Source: Vibrio sp. HA2012 (GTDB taxonomy: Bacteria; Pseudomonadota; Gammaproteobacteria; Enterobacterales; Vibrionaceae). From it: 64,000 bases of DNA. The stretch is from the NCBI RefSeq assembly GCF_002812955.1, contig NZ_PFXK01000009.1, positions 1-64,000 of the forward strand. Reading direction: 5' to 3'. The translations under genes and the position numbers were made by a program. The notes under the pieces were generated by a model that was not told the DNA's origin, searched no databases, and saw only the letters and a list, made by a program, of their open reading frames with translations. Each line of letters starts with the position of its first letter. Within the stretch, counting starts at the first letter, position 1. This document shows positions 40,748 to 48,898 of this stretch, piece by piece.

Positions 40748-40976
40748 TTATTTGAAAAATATGCGTTTTTTGCATAATTTGATAAGGGAATTTACGCATT
40801 GAAAGTCAGTGGAAACGTTTGTCTTCAGCAAAATTTGACCGTCGATGACACTGACTTTACCGAGTGTCATTTCGCGGCGCTTTTTGTTCGATGTGAAACG
40901 CAACATCCAACTAGGATAGCCAGAATGGGGAACAACCAAATACAAACCACCATCATGCTCTGACGATAGTGTAACG
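40748..40976 (-). pseudogene. Probable remnant of a tyrosine integrase N-terminal domain
   Basis: The minus strand reads LSSEHDGGLYLVVPHSGYP, then SWMLRFTSNKKRREMTLGK, which matches the DUF4102-type N-terminal arm of P4-like integrases (GLYLxVxxSGxKxWxxRYxxNGKRREMTLG). After TLGK the similarity ends (VSVIDGQ instead of YPxxSLAxAR), and a stop lies upstream, so only about 40 codons of the domain remain. No start or catalytic domain is present. Confidence 0.55.
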
Positions 40977-40985
40977 TGCCCACCA

Positions 40986-41014
40986 CTTTAACCACCAGTT
41001 GGTGGTGGTTAAAG
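40986..41014. repeat. Perfect 12-bp inverted repeat
   Basis: CTTTAACCACCA and TGGTGGTTAAAG flank the 5-nt GTTGG. It is a stable hairpin without a T-run, next to the integrase relic; it may be an element end or a weak terminator. Confidence 0.6.
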
Positions 41015-41103
41015 GTAGTTATTTATGGACTGGTATGGAAGCTATTTTAATTTAAGCTCTTGATATTTATTAATTTAAATAACGATATGGAAGTGTGTGG
41101 AGA

Positions 41104-41970
41104 TTACTCAATATTCTGAATCTGTTCCCGCATCTGCTCTATTAATACTTTAAGTTCAACTCCGGATGCGGTTACATCGGTGCTGATAGATTTTGAAGCC
41201 AGTGTGTTAGATTCACGGTTGAATTCCTGCATCATAAAATCCAGCCTGCGGCCACACGAACCACCTTTGTTCAGTATATTAATGGTTTCTTTAACGTGTG
41301 AATCCAAACGATCCAACTCTTCTGCCACATCAGATTTTTGCGCTAACAGAATGAGTTCTTGTTCAACACGGCCTGCTTCCAGCTCAACTTTTGCTTCTTC
41401 AAATTTAAAAAGAAGACGCTCACGTTGCCATTGCAGGATTTCGGGCATACGGGCCCGGACTTTTATCACTTCATTAGTGATAGCTGAAAGACGCTGTTCA
41501 ATTAAGGCTTTCATATTATCACCTTCACGCCCTCTGGCTTCGATAAATTCGGTTAAGGCTTCATCAAACCCGATCAGCAGATCCTGATTGACGATATCCA
41601 TATCCTGCTCTGGTGTTTCCATTACTCCTGGCCACTGCATCACCTGAAAAGGATTAATCCGGCTAAGTTCACCTGTCATATGCATGATCTGGTTCGCTGC
41701 TTTAATAACCTGATCAGCCAGTGTCTTATTGATGGTTAGTTCTGCTTGTGCTGCTGGATTCGCTTCGAAACGCAGATGACATTCAACTTTACCCCGGGCC
41801 AGTCGTTTACGAAAACGTTCACGAAGTAACGGCTCTAAAGAGCGGAACTGTTCTGGAAGACGAAAATAGGTTTCGAGATAACGCTGGTTTACGGAACGGA
41901 TTTCCCAGACCGCACTTCCCCAGTCGCCTTTGACTTCTTTACGCGCATAAGCGGTCATGCTGTAGATCAT
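41104..41970 (-). CDS. yicC: YicC-family endoribonuclease
   Basis: This 288-residue protein starts MIYSMTAYARKEVKG and has the YicC N-terminal domain (SVNQRYLETYFRLPEQF, RGKVECHLRFE) and the C-terminal DUF1732 part (QELILLAQKSDVAEELDRLDSH, GRRLDFMMQEFNRESNTL). YicC proteins are now known as endoribonucleases; in E. coli YicC has been reported to promote decay of the small RNA RyhB. ATG 41970 is the family start with AAGG 9 nt before it. It is divergent from rph, as in E. coli. Confidence 0.95.
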   Translation of the reverse strand: MIYSMTAYARKEVKGDWGSAVWEIRSVNQRYLETYFRLPEQFRSLEPLLRERFRKRLARGKVECHLRFEANPAAQAELTINKTLADQVIKAANQIMHMTGELSRINPFQVMQWPGVMETPEQDMDIVNQDLLIGFDEALTEFIEARGREGDNMKALIEQRLSAITNEVIKVRARMPEILQWQRERLLFKFEEAKVELEAGRVEQELILLAQKSDVAEELDRLDSHVKETINILNKGGSCGRRLDFMMQEFNRESNTLASKSISTDVTASGVELKVLIEQMREQIQNIE

Positions 41971-42142
41971 TGACAGTACCTTAATCACATACGTGAAAAC
42001 AATTGATTACCCTTAATGCTAACACATAAACAGAAAAAGACCTGTCTGGAAATACAAGTTTTCCTGGCTTGCCTCTCGCTCCTGACAATGTATTCCGTTA
42101 TAATTTCCGGCCAATTCTATTCCCATTTTCAGGTGAGATTTC

Positions 42143-42859
42143 ATGCGACCAAACGATAGAAAGCTGGAACAAGTTCGTCCAATCAAGATTACCCGTCACT
42201 ATACAGCGTATGCTGAAGGTTCTGTGCTGGTAGAGTTTGGTAATACCAAAGTTCTGTGTAATGCAACGGTGGAAGAGAATGTTCCTCGCTGGCTGAAAGG
42301 GCAAGGTAAAGGCTGGGTAACCGCAGAGTATGGCATGCTGCCACGTGCAACACACTCCCGCACCCGTCGTGAAGCGGCGAGTGGTAAACAGGGTGGTCGT
42401 ACTATGGAAATTCAGCGTCTGATCGCTCGCAGCCTGCGAGCGGTTGTGGAGCTGGAAGCCATGGGTGAAATAATGATTACTGTGGATTGTGATGTGATTC
42501 AGGCTGATGGCGGTACGCGTACGGCTTCTATTTCCGGAGCCAGCGTGGCCATGGCTGATGCATTTGAGTCTCTGGTTAAAGAGGGTAAGCTGAAAGTGAA
42601 CCCAATGAAAGGTCATGTAGCCGCAGTATCGGTGGGGATTGTGGATAAGGAAGCCCGCTGTGATTTGGAATATGTAGAAGATTCTGCGGCTGATACCGAT
42701 ATGAATGTCGTAATGACAGAAGATGGCCGTATGATTGAAATTCAGGGAACGGCTGAGGGGGAACCTTTCTCCCATGAAGAGTTGATGGATTTGCTGGCTT
42801 TGGCGAAGCAGGGCATCACCGATATTGTTAAGGCTCAGAAAGCGGCCTTAGCCGAATAG
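42143..42859 (+). CDS. rph: Ribonuclease PH
   Basis: This 238-residue phosphorolytic 3'-5' exoribonuclease trims tRNA 3' ends. It begins [16 protein letters not shown] and shows [52 protein letters not shown] and [19 protein letters not shown]. The frame is intact to the normal C-terminus, unlike the frameshifted rph of E. coli K-12. It is the leader gene of the rph-pyrE operon. Confidence 0.97.
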   Translation: MRPNDRKLEQVRPIKITRHYTAYAEGSVLVEFGNTKVLCNATVEENVPRWLKGQGKGWVTAEYGMLPRATHSRTRREAASGKQGGRTMEIQRLIARSLRAVVELEAMGEIMITVDCDVIQADGGTRTASISGASVAMADAFESLVKEGKLKVNPMKGHVAAVSVGIVDKEARCDLEYVEDSAADTDMNVVMTEDGRMIEIQGTAEGEPFSHEELMDLLALAKQGITDIVKAQKAALAE

Positions 42860-42868
42860 TTTTTATTA

Positions 42869-42896
42869 ATGGCTCCTGTAAAGGGGCTATTTTTTT
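42869..42896 (+). promoter_or_regulatory. pyrE attenuator (intrinsic terminator in rph-pyrE leader)
   Basis: ATGGCTCC and GGGGCTAT pair through eight positions (two wobble pairs) and are followed by seven T residues, 27 bp before the pyrE start and 10 bp after the rph stop. In E. coli the same arrangement couples rph translation to pyrE transcription through UTP levels, so this is probably the equivalent attenuator. Confidence 0.8.
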
Positions 42897-42923
42897 GTAT
42901 GTAAAATGGATAAGAGACAGAAG

Positions 42924-43565
42924 ATGAAAGCATACCAGCGAGAGTTTATTGAGTTTGCCTTAGAAAAAGAGGTACTTAAGTTTGGTGAGTTTACATTAAA
43001 ATCAGGCCGTAAGAGCCCATACTTTTTTAATGCTGGCTTGTTTAATACGGGGCGTGATTTGGCTCGTCTAGGACGTTTTTATGCTGCAGCGTTGGTTGAC
43101 TCTGGTATTCAATATGATGTGTTATTTGGGCCCGCATATAAAGGTATTCCCATTGCAACGACTACTGCGGTAGCTCTGGCAGATCACCATGATGTAGATA
43201 CCCCATATTGCTTTAATCGTAAGGAAGCCAAAGACCACGGCGAAGGTGGCAACCTTGTGGGTAGCACATTGGAAGGCCGTATTATGTTGGTGGATGATGT
43301 GATTACCGCCGGCACGGCAATCCGTGAGTCCATGGAAATTATCAAAGTGAATGGAGCTGATCTGGCTGGTGTGCTGGTGGCTATCGATCGTCAGGAAAAA
43401 GGCAAGGGTGAGCTGTCCGCTATTCAGGAAGTAGAACGTGATTTCGACTGTTCAGTGGTGTCTATCGTGAGCCTGAGCGATTTGATCACTTATCTTGAAG
43501 AAAAAAGCGATAACCAGAAACAACTGGAAGCGGTAAAAGCATATCGCACAGAGTTTGGAGTGTGA
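42924..43565 (+). CDS. pyrE: Orotate phosphoribosyltransferase
   Basis: This 213-residue enzyme joins orotate to PRPP in pyrimidine synthesis. The PRPP-binding loop is [17 protein letters not shown], with [13 protein letters not shown] and the flexible loop [13 protein letters not shown] 42924 gives exactly the E. coli length and has AGAG before it; an ATG at 42906 is open but lacks a ribosome site. It is preceded by an attenuator and followed by a strong terminator. Confidence 0.97.
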   Translation: MKAYQREFIEFALEKEVLKFGEFTLKSGRKSPYFFNAGLFNTGRDLARLGRFYAAALVDSGIQYDVLFGPAYKGIPIATTTAVALADHHDVDTPYCFNRKEAKDHGEGGNLVGSTLEGRIMLVDDVITAGTAIRESMEIIKVNGADLAGVLVAIDRQEKGKGELSAIQEVERDFDCSVVSIVSLSDLITYLEEKSDNQKQLEAVKAYRTEFGV

Positions 43566-43579
43566 GTTAACCACAGAAT

Positions 43580-43628
43580 AAAAACAGGGTACAGAAACAC
43601 GCTGGAATTTTTCTGTACCCTGTTTTTC
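43580..43628. terminator. Bidirectional terminator between pyrE and lpxL
   Basis: AAAAACAGGGTACAGAAA and TTTCTGTACCCTGTTTTT form a long stem with loop CACGCTGGAATT and A/T runs on both sides, between two convergent genes. Confidence 0.9.
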
Positions 43629-43647
43629 AATAAAAATTGAACAGATA

Positions 43648-44595
43648 TTAGCGTTTATACCTGCTACCTTTCGGCATTGATCTGTCTTCCATGGTTTTAA
43701 ACCGTTTGTGCAGCCACATCCACTGTTCCGGCGCTCGCAATATTACTTTTTCCATTTGTTTGTTCATAAAGGCGGCGGCGGCTGTTTCATCTTTTTGCGG
43801 GTATTCTGGCTGAATATCATCACTAATGATTAATTCATATTTTCCCTGCTCATTTCTGAAGCTGGATCCGGTCACCATGGCACATTTACTGGTGTAAGCC
43901 AGAATACTGGTGCCTGTGGTAGTACAGGCATTTGGGACAGCAAAGAAAGGCACAAAGACAGATTTTCGGCGGCCATAATCCTGGTCTGGTAGATACCAGA
44001 GTCGGTTACCTTGTCGTAAAACCCGGATCATTTTCTTTAGATCTTTTCTGTCGATAAGCTGATTGCCGGTCCGGGTACGTCCCCAGTGCTGAATAAAGTT
44101 ATAGGCTGGGTTATTGTGTGGCCGGTAAATACCGTATCCGGACTTACCTATTGTGGAAAATGCACGCGCTGTAATTTCCAGATTCAGTGCATGTACGCAA
44201 CATAACATCACCCCTTTTCCCTGTTGTTCCAGCATATCCAAATGGGATGTATCCTGAGAAATTATCAGCCGCTTAAAGCGCCAGTTTGGCCAGAACCAGG
44301 CAATGGCTGTTTCGATAACGGCAAGGCCTGTATTTTTGAAATTTTCATTGGTTAGAGTTTCGATTTCCTGAGCTGTTTTTTCAGGAAAAGCAAGTTCAAG
44401 ATTGCGTTTAGTGATATGGATTCGTTGTGAGCCAAATCGTCTTCCTAATGCACCGAACCCTCTCCCGATTTTATAAAGCAGAGAATAAGGTAGCAGATTA
44501 ACTACCAGTGCCAGCAGACCAAATCCGAGCCATACCGCCCAGTATTTTGGAACTAGCAAAGTGGTGGTAAATTCAGGAGTTTTGTGGTTACTCAT
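43648..44595 (-). CDS. lpxL: Lipid A late acyltransferase, LpxL-type
   Basis: This 315-residue inner-membrane acyltransferase adds a secondary acyl chain to Kdo2-lipid IVA. It has an N-terminal membrane helix (WAVWLGFGLLALVVNLLP), the HX4E catalytic motif VHALNLE, YGIYRPHNNP, DRKDLKKMI and WYLPDQDYGRRKSVFVPFF, matching the LpxL/LpxP branch. The acyl chain used cannot be read from sequence. V. cholerae carries two such genes (lpxL and lpxN) next to pyrE; here only one is seen, followed upstream by slmA. Confidence 0.9.
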   Translation of the reverse strand: MSNHKTPEFTTTLLVPKYWAVWLGFGLLALVVNLLPYSLLYKIGRGFGALGRRFGSQRIHITKRNLELAFPEKTAQEIETLTNENFKNTGLAVIETAIAWFWPNWRFKRLIISQDTSHLDMLEQQGKGVMLCCVHALNLEITARAFSTIGKSGYGIYRPHNNPAYNFIQHWGRTRTGNQLIDRKDLKKMIRVLRQGNRLWYLPDQDYGRRKSVFVPFFAVPNACTTTGTSILAYTSKCAMVTGSSFRNEQGKYELIISDDIQPEYPQKDETAAAAFMNKQMEKVILRAPEQWMWLHKRFKTMEDRSMPKGSRYKR

Positions 44596-44607
44596 TCGTG
44601 TATATGG

Positions 44608-45198
44608 TCACTGAATCTGTGCACTTAACAGTGCCCAGTATTCCTCAAAGTTCTCGGTTGGACGGTATTTAAAATCGGAACGGACGAAACGGTTCAGGCT
44701 GCCTTCAACCTGCCCAAGAAGCTGGGCGGCGAGGATATTCTCTTCCACCGGAAAGGCTTTCCCTTCACGTAGTTTACGCTCTCTCAGTATCTGTCGGATC
44801 TGGGTTTCAATACGTTCAAATAACTGATTTATCCGGTCTCGAAGACGTTCATTTTCAAACATCAGAGCATGACCGGATAAGATCCTGGTTAATCCGGGAT
44901 TTCTTTCCGAGAACGCTAGAATTAACTGCAGAACCATACGAATCCGCAGTAGTGTGTCTTTTTCATCGTCCATAATACGGTTGATACGGGATACTATAGC
45001 TTCTTCGATAAATTCAATTAATCCTTCGAACATACGAGCCTTGCTGGGGAAGTGACGATATAGCGCCGCTTCCGAAACACCGACCTGTTTAGCCAGTTTA
45101 GCTGTAGTGATACGTGAAGCACCTTCGTTAGACTCCAGCATATGGGCAAGAGCCTGCAGTATTTCTTCACGGCGATTGGATTTTTTTGTACCCGTCAT
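44608..45198 (-). CDS. slmA: Nucleoid occlusion factor SlmA
   Basis: This 196-residue TetR-family protein binds chromosomal sites and blocks FtsZ assembly over the nucleoid. It starts [18 protein letters not shown] and has the [27 protein letters not shown]. Length matches E. coli SlmA (198). ATG 45198 has AGGAT 8 nt upstream; the longer frame is not needed. The gene is in its usual place near dut and coaBC. Confidence 0.96.
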   Translation of the reverse strand: MTGTKKSNRREEILQALAHMLESNEGASRITTAKLAKQVGVSEAALYRHFPSKARMFEGLIEFIEEAIVSRINRIMDDEKDTLLRIRMVLQLILAFSERNPGLTRILSGHALMFENERLRDRINQLFERIETQIRQILRERKLREGKAFPVEENILAAQLLGQVEGSLNRFVRSDFKYRPTENFEEYWALLSAQIQ

Positions 45199-45301
45199 CG
45201 TTCCGATCCTTTTAGACAACCTTTAGTTTGTTTTATTATCTTTTTATATTCAGTGAGTACCCTATTCTGCGAGTCGAATAGGGTACCCGGGGGGAGATAT
45301 T

Positions 45302-45757
45302 CTATTGTTTACCTGAGTGACCGAATCCACCCTCGCCACGTTGTGTCGCTTCGAAATCTTCAACAATACTGAATTCTGCCTGTACTACCGGTACAAATAC
45401 CAGTTGTGCGATCCGGTCTCCCGGCTCGATAGTAAAAATATCATGCCCACGGTTCCATACGGACACCATCAGTTGTCCCTGATAGTCAGAATCGATCAGT
45501 CCGACCAGATTTCCCAGAACGATGCCGTGTTTGTGGCCTAAGCCTGAACGAGGCAGAATGGTTGCTGCCAGTTTCCGGTCAGCAATATGAATAGCGAGGC
45601 CTGTTGGGATCAAGTGTGTCTGTCCCGGTTCCACCGTTAATGCTTCATCCAGGCAAGCGCGCAAATCAAGTCCGGCAGAACCTTCCGTCGCATAAGCGGG
45701 TAGTGGGAATTCGTTACCGATACGTTTGTCTAAGATTTTTAAGTCAATTTGTTTCAT
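45302..45757 (-). CDS. dut: dUTP diphosphatase
   Basis: This 151-residue trimeric enzyme converts dUTP to dUMP and PPi, keeping uracil out of DNA and feeding thymidylate synthesis. The five dUTPase motifs are visible: [41 protein letters not shown] and the C-terminal [10 protein letters not shown]. Length equals E. coli Dut (151). It follows coaBC in the same direction, with a 136-bp gap that contains repeats. Confidence 0.97.
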   Translation of the reverse strand: MKQIDLKILDKRIGNEFPLPAYATEGSAGLDLRACLDEALTVEPGQTHLIPTGLAIHIADRKLAATILPRSGLGHKHGIVLGNLVGLIDSDYQGQLMVSVWNRGHDIFTIEPGDRIAQLVFVPVVQAEFSIVEDFEATQRGEGGFGHSGKQ

Positions 45758-45809
45758 AAGTTCTATTAATTCGGTTGTGGTTGAAAATAATAAGTTTCTG
45801 GTTACAGAA

Positions 45810-45836
45810 ATGAGATCCCTGACTTCGCAGGGATGA
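45810..45836. repeat. REP-like palindrome
   Basis: GATCCCTG-ACTTCG-CAGGGATG followed by ACAG is a small palindrome between dut and coaBC. A related piece, CTTTCGCAGGGATGAC, occurs at 34034-34049 upstream of recG, so it looks like a dispersed intergenic repeat of the type often seen in this family. On the plus strand a T-run follows, so it may also act as a terminator. Confidence 0.6.
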
Positions 45837-45863
45837 CAGATTTTTTTCTGTAACCTGTATCCT

Positions 45864-45919
45864 CTCTAGTCTCTAGTCTCTAGTCTCTAGTCTCTAGTCT
45901 CTAGTCTCTAGTCTCTTGC
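45864..45919. repeat. Heptanucleotide tandem repeat (CTCTAGT) at the 3' end of coaBC
   Basis: Seven perfect head-to-tail copies of CTCTAGT (45864-45912) are followed by one degenerate copy (CTCTTGC). The coaBC stop codon (45894-45896) lies inside the array, so the last codons of coaBC (Arg-Leu-Glu-Thr-Arg-Asp) are encoded by repeat units. Confidence 0.95.
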
Positions 45920-47117
45920 TCACTGCCGTCAGGATCTCGCGACTTAATGCCAACTTACTATCCAAAGGCAGGCTCTTTTTACCGTCTTTCCAGTATAGAG
46001 TCAGCGCGTTGTCGTTGCTGTTGAACCCCTGTCCGCTGACGGATACATTGTTTGCACAAATCATATCCAGATTTTTGCGTTCCAGTTTGCTTAAAGCGTA
46101 TTGTTCTACATTTTGGGTTTCTGCCGCAAATCCTACCGAAAATGGGCGGTCTGTTTTGAGAGCTGCAACCGACGCAATGATATCCGGATTCTTTATCATG
46201 TGGATAGTGATAGTATCATTGTCAGTTGTTTTCTTGATCTTGTGCTCTGCAACTGTGTCAGGCCGGTAATCGGCTACGGCAGCACAGCCAATAAATATGT
46301 CGTTATCTGTGACTCGCGACATAACTTCCAGATACATCTGTTGCGCGGTTTCTATTGGGATAACCTTAATTCCGGCCGGAGCCTGAAGTGCCACAGGTCC
46401 GCTGATAAGGGTTACTTCTGCTCCCATCGCGGCCGCGGCCTGTGCCAGCGCATAGCCCATTTTCCCTGAGCTGTGATTTGTAATATAGCGTACAGGATCC
46501 AAGGCTTCTCGCGTTGGTCCTGCGGTCAGCAGTAAGGACTTACCTTTCAGCAGCTTAGGAAGGTGTTGTCCCCGAAAAAATGCTTCACAACGCTCAACCA
46601 GATCCATCGGCTGTAACATGCGACCTGGTCCGATATCACCACATGCCTGCTCTCCAGAATCCGGCCCCCAGATATGCATACCACGACGCTTTAGTGTGGC
46701 AATATTTTCTTGAGTAGCCATATTCTGATACATCTGCTGGTTCATGGCCGGAGCCACGGCAATAGGTGCATCCGTCGCCAGAACAGCGGTAGAGACCAGA
46801 TCATTACCCATTCCGGCAGCAATCCGGGCTATCAGGTCAGCTGTGGCTGGAGCCAACAGTACTATATCGGCCCATTTGGCCAGTTCGATATGGCTCATAG
46901 AGGCTTCTGCCCGTGGATCAAGCAGGCTTTCTGCGACCGGATTACCGGATATAGCCTGCATAGTCAGAGGTGTGATAAATTCTTTTGCTGCCTCGGTCAT
47001 TACCACGTGCACCTCGGCCCCTCTTTCTATCAGGCGTCGGGTCAGTTCTGCACATTTATAAGCAGCGATGCCCCCGCTGATCCCCAGAAGGATATGTTTC
47101 CCTGTCAGAGTTTGCAT
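45894..47117 (-). CDS. coaBC: Bifunctional phosphopantothenoylcysteine decarboxylase/phosphopantothenate-cysteine ligase
   Basis: This 407-residue flavoprotein carries out two steps of coenzyme A synthesis. The CoaC domain (about 1-190) has [10 protein letters not shown], the active-site His of [10 protein letters not shown] and PAMNQQMY with a following [10 protein letters not shown]; the CoaB domain (about 190-400) has [26 protein letters not shown] and KIKK in the substrate loop. ATG 47117 has GGAG before it. The last residues are encoded by a 7-bp tandem repeat, an unusual end. Confidence 0.95.
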   Translation of the reverse strand: MQTLTGKHILLGISGGIAAYKCAELTRRLIERGAEVHVVMTEAAKEFITPLTMQAISGNPVAESLLDPRAEASMSHIELAKWADIVLLAPATADLIARIAAGMGNDLVSTAVLATDAPIAVAPAMNQQMYQNMATQENIATLKRRGMHIWGPDSGEQACGDIGPGRMLQPMDLVERCEAFFRGQHLPKLLKGKSLLLTAGPTREALDPVRYITNHSSGKMGYALAQAAAAMGAEVTLISGPVALQAPAGIKVIPIETAQQMYLEVMSRVTDNDIFIGCAAVADYRPDTVAEHKIKKTTDNDTITIHMIKNPDIIASVAALKTDRPFSVGFAAETQNVEQYALSKLERKNLDMICANNVSVSGQGFNSNDNALTLYWKDGKKSLPLDSKLALSREILTAVSKRLETRD

Positions 47118-47329
47118 TGTCTGGTTCTCCAAAGTTTCTGCGCAAACCATATCACATTTTTCGTCGTGAACAATACAATGATAAGTAAGTGGTTACTCGC
47201 ATAGTATGCTCTGTGTGTGCGATAAGTAGGAAATGGCTTTAGTAACCTGAAGTACATCCAGAAATAGATTATCAAATTTGATATTCAATGCTTCTGGTTT
47301 TCTTATTGCAAGGAAACAGGAGTATGCCT

Positions 47330-48004
47330 ATGACGATCAAATCTTTGCCTTTAGAATCCCGGCCAAGGGAAAAGTTACTGCTTCGTGGTGCTAAAGCTTT
47401 ATCCGATGCGGAATTGCTGGCTATTTTTCTGCGTACCGGTATTTCTGGAATGAATGCCATAGAGCTTGCCGATTATCTGTTGACTGATTTTGGTTCGTTG
47501 AGAAAGTTGTTCGCCAGTTCCAGAGATGAGTTTTGCCGTCACAGGGGGCTTGGGGACGCTAAATTTGTTCAGCTGCAGGCAGTGATAGAAATGACGCAGC
47601 GTTATCTGGCGGAAACCTTAGACAGAGGAGAGGGGCTAAGCAGTTCACAGCAGACGAAACAGTATCTCTCCAGCATGCTCAGAGATCGGCCCCGAGAGGC
47701 TTTTTATGTTTTGTTTCTGGATAATCAGCACCGGGTGCTCAGCGATGAAATTTTGTTTGAAGGTACTATTGATTCTGCAAATGTTTATCCCCGAGAAGTG
47801 GTAAAACGAGCGCTGGAGCATAACTCAGCGGCTGTTATTCTGGCTCATAATCATCCATCAGGTATTGCAGAACCGAGCCAGTGTGACAGACGTATTACCC
47901 ACAGAATCATTGATGCTTTATCGTTGGTGGATATCAGAGTGCTGGATCATTTTGTTATCGGTGATGGTGAGGTTGTCTCTTTTGCAGAAAGAGGATGGAT
48001 ATAA
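47330..48004 (+). CDS. radC: RadC-family JAB/MPN domain protein
   Basis: This 224-residue protein has an N-terminal helix-hairpin-helix-like part (about 1-95) and a JAB1/MPN metal-binding domain with the motif [15 protein letters not shown]. Once thought to be a repair protein, its function remains unsettled. Two close ATGs exist; the GGAG at 47319 is 7 nt before ATG 47330 but only 1 nt before ATG 47324, so 47330 is chosen. It is divergent from coaBC, the conserved order in gamma-proteobacteria. Confidence 0.94.
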   Translation: MTIKSLPLESRPREKLLLRGAKALSDAELLAIFLRTGISGMNAIELADYLLTDFGSLRKLFASSRDEFCRHRGLGDAKFVQLQAVIEMTQRYLAETLDRGEGLSSSQQTKQYLSSMLRDRPREAFYVLFLDNQHRVLSDEILFEGTIDSANVYPREVVKRALEHNSAAVILAHNHPSGIAEPSQCDRRITHRIIDALSLVDIRVLDHFVIGDGEVVSFAERGWI

Positions 48005-48028
48005 TTCGCGTATAGCCGGATTTTTTTG

Positions 48029-48056
48029 TTGTGAGCCGTGCAAATTCTGGTATGAT
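48029..48056 (+). promoter_or_regulatory. Upstream promoter of rpmBG
   Basis: TTGTGA and TATGAT are spaced 16 bp and followed by the GC-rich TCGCGCAC. The GC-rich start region is typical of ribosomal-protein promoters under stringent control. Confidence 0.55.
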
Positions 48057-48136
48057 TCGCGCACTATTTTTGAACACAATTCAGCTTCCGACTCAAAAAA
48101 GATCTGCAAATTCTGTAAAAAGGATCTGTTCGGGTC

Positions 48137-48165
48137 TTGAGCAATGCATATCAAGTTAGTATAAT
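48137..48165 (+). promoter_or_regulatory. Main promoter of rpmBG
   Basis: TTGAGC (48137-48142) and a perfect TATAAT (48160-48165) are spaced 17 bp and followed by the GC-rich discriminator GCGCGACC, as expected for a strong, ppGpp-sensitive ribosomal-protein promoter. About 115 bp of leader precede rpmB. Confidence 0.82.
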
Positions 48166-48287
48166 GCGCGACCTTTGATAGCCTTGTGTGGATTTTCCAT
48201 AGCGGTTTTTACCTCCGTTCTTTTAGAACAAAAGGGGGGCAACCAGCAAGGTTGATATCGAGCTGAAACGATTTGGAGAAGACATTC

Positions 48288-48524
48288 ATGTCCCGAGTAT
48301 GCCAAGTAACTGGTAAGCGTCCAGTAACGGGTAACAACCGTTCACACGCACGAAATGCTACTAAGCGTCGTTTTCTGCCGAACCTACAAACACATCGTTT
48401 CTGGGTAGAGAGCGAAAAACGTTTTGTTAAACTACGTCTAACTGCTAAAGGCATGCGTATTATTGATAAGAAAGGCATCGATGCTGTTCTTGTTGATATC
48501 CGTGCTCGTGGCGAGAACGTATAA
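48288..48524 (+). CDS. rpmB: 50S ribosomal protein L28
   Basis: This 78-residue protein, [17 protein letters not shown]..., matches bacterial L28 over its full length, with the conserved [16 protein letters not shown] and [17 protein letters not shown] 48288 follows GGAGAAG. It is co-transcribed with rpmG, 13 bp downstream. Confidence 0.98.
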   Translation: MSRVCQVTGKRPVTGNNRSHARNATKRRFLPNLQTHRFWVESEKRFVKLRLTAKGMRIIDKKGIDAVLVDIRARGENV

Positions 48525-48537
48525 GAGGAATTGAGCA

Positions 48538-48705
48538 ATGGCTAAAGGCATTCGTGAGAAAATTCGTCTGGTATCTTCTGCTGGTACTGGTCACTTCTAC
48601 ACAACTGACAAAAACAAGCGTAACATGCCAGGCAAATTCGAGATCAAAAAATTTGATCCAGTAGTACGCCAGCATGTTGTGTACAAAGAAGCAAAAATCA
48701 AGTAA
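48538..48705 (+). CDS. rpmG: 50S ribosomal protein L33
   Basis: This 55-residue protein, [20 protein letters not shown]..., is L33 of the cysteine-free (zinc-independent, C-minus) type: it has [21 protein letters not shown] and no CxxC pairs. It follows rpmB in the conserved two-gene operon and ends before a strong terminator. Confidence 0.98.
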   Translation: MAKGIREKIRLVSSAGTGHFYTTDKNKRNMPGKFEIKKFDPVVRQHVVYKEAKIK

Positions 48706-48730
48706 TTGATTTCTGGCTTTTAGAATAGTA

Positions 48731-48758
48731 AAAACCCGGCCTGTAGCCGGGTTTTTTT
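48731..48758 (+). terminator. Intrinsic terminator of rpmBG
   Basis: AAACCCGGC / GCCGGGTTT around CTGTA followed by seven T residues, 26 bp after the rpmG stop. Confidence 0.92.
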
Positions 48759-48898
48759 ATACATGTTTTTAGATGTTCAGGTAAATATCATATGCTATAT
48801 AACTAATATGAACATGTTTGTTTGCTCTTTATAATAGTCACAATGTATATTCTGACGGATAGAGAATAGGGCAGAAATCAATTTTGACTACGGGAACA

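Larger units (their letters stand above)
40514..41103. other. Spacer with integrase relic and a hairpin, between dipeptidase and yicC
   Basis: Apart from the integrase relic (40748-40976) and the hairpin (40986-41014), these 590 bp contain nothing recognisable. The part next to the dipeptidase presumably holds its promoter; the sequence is AT-rich. Confidence 0.5.
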
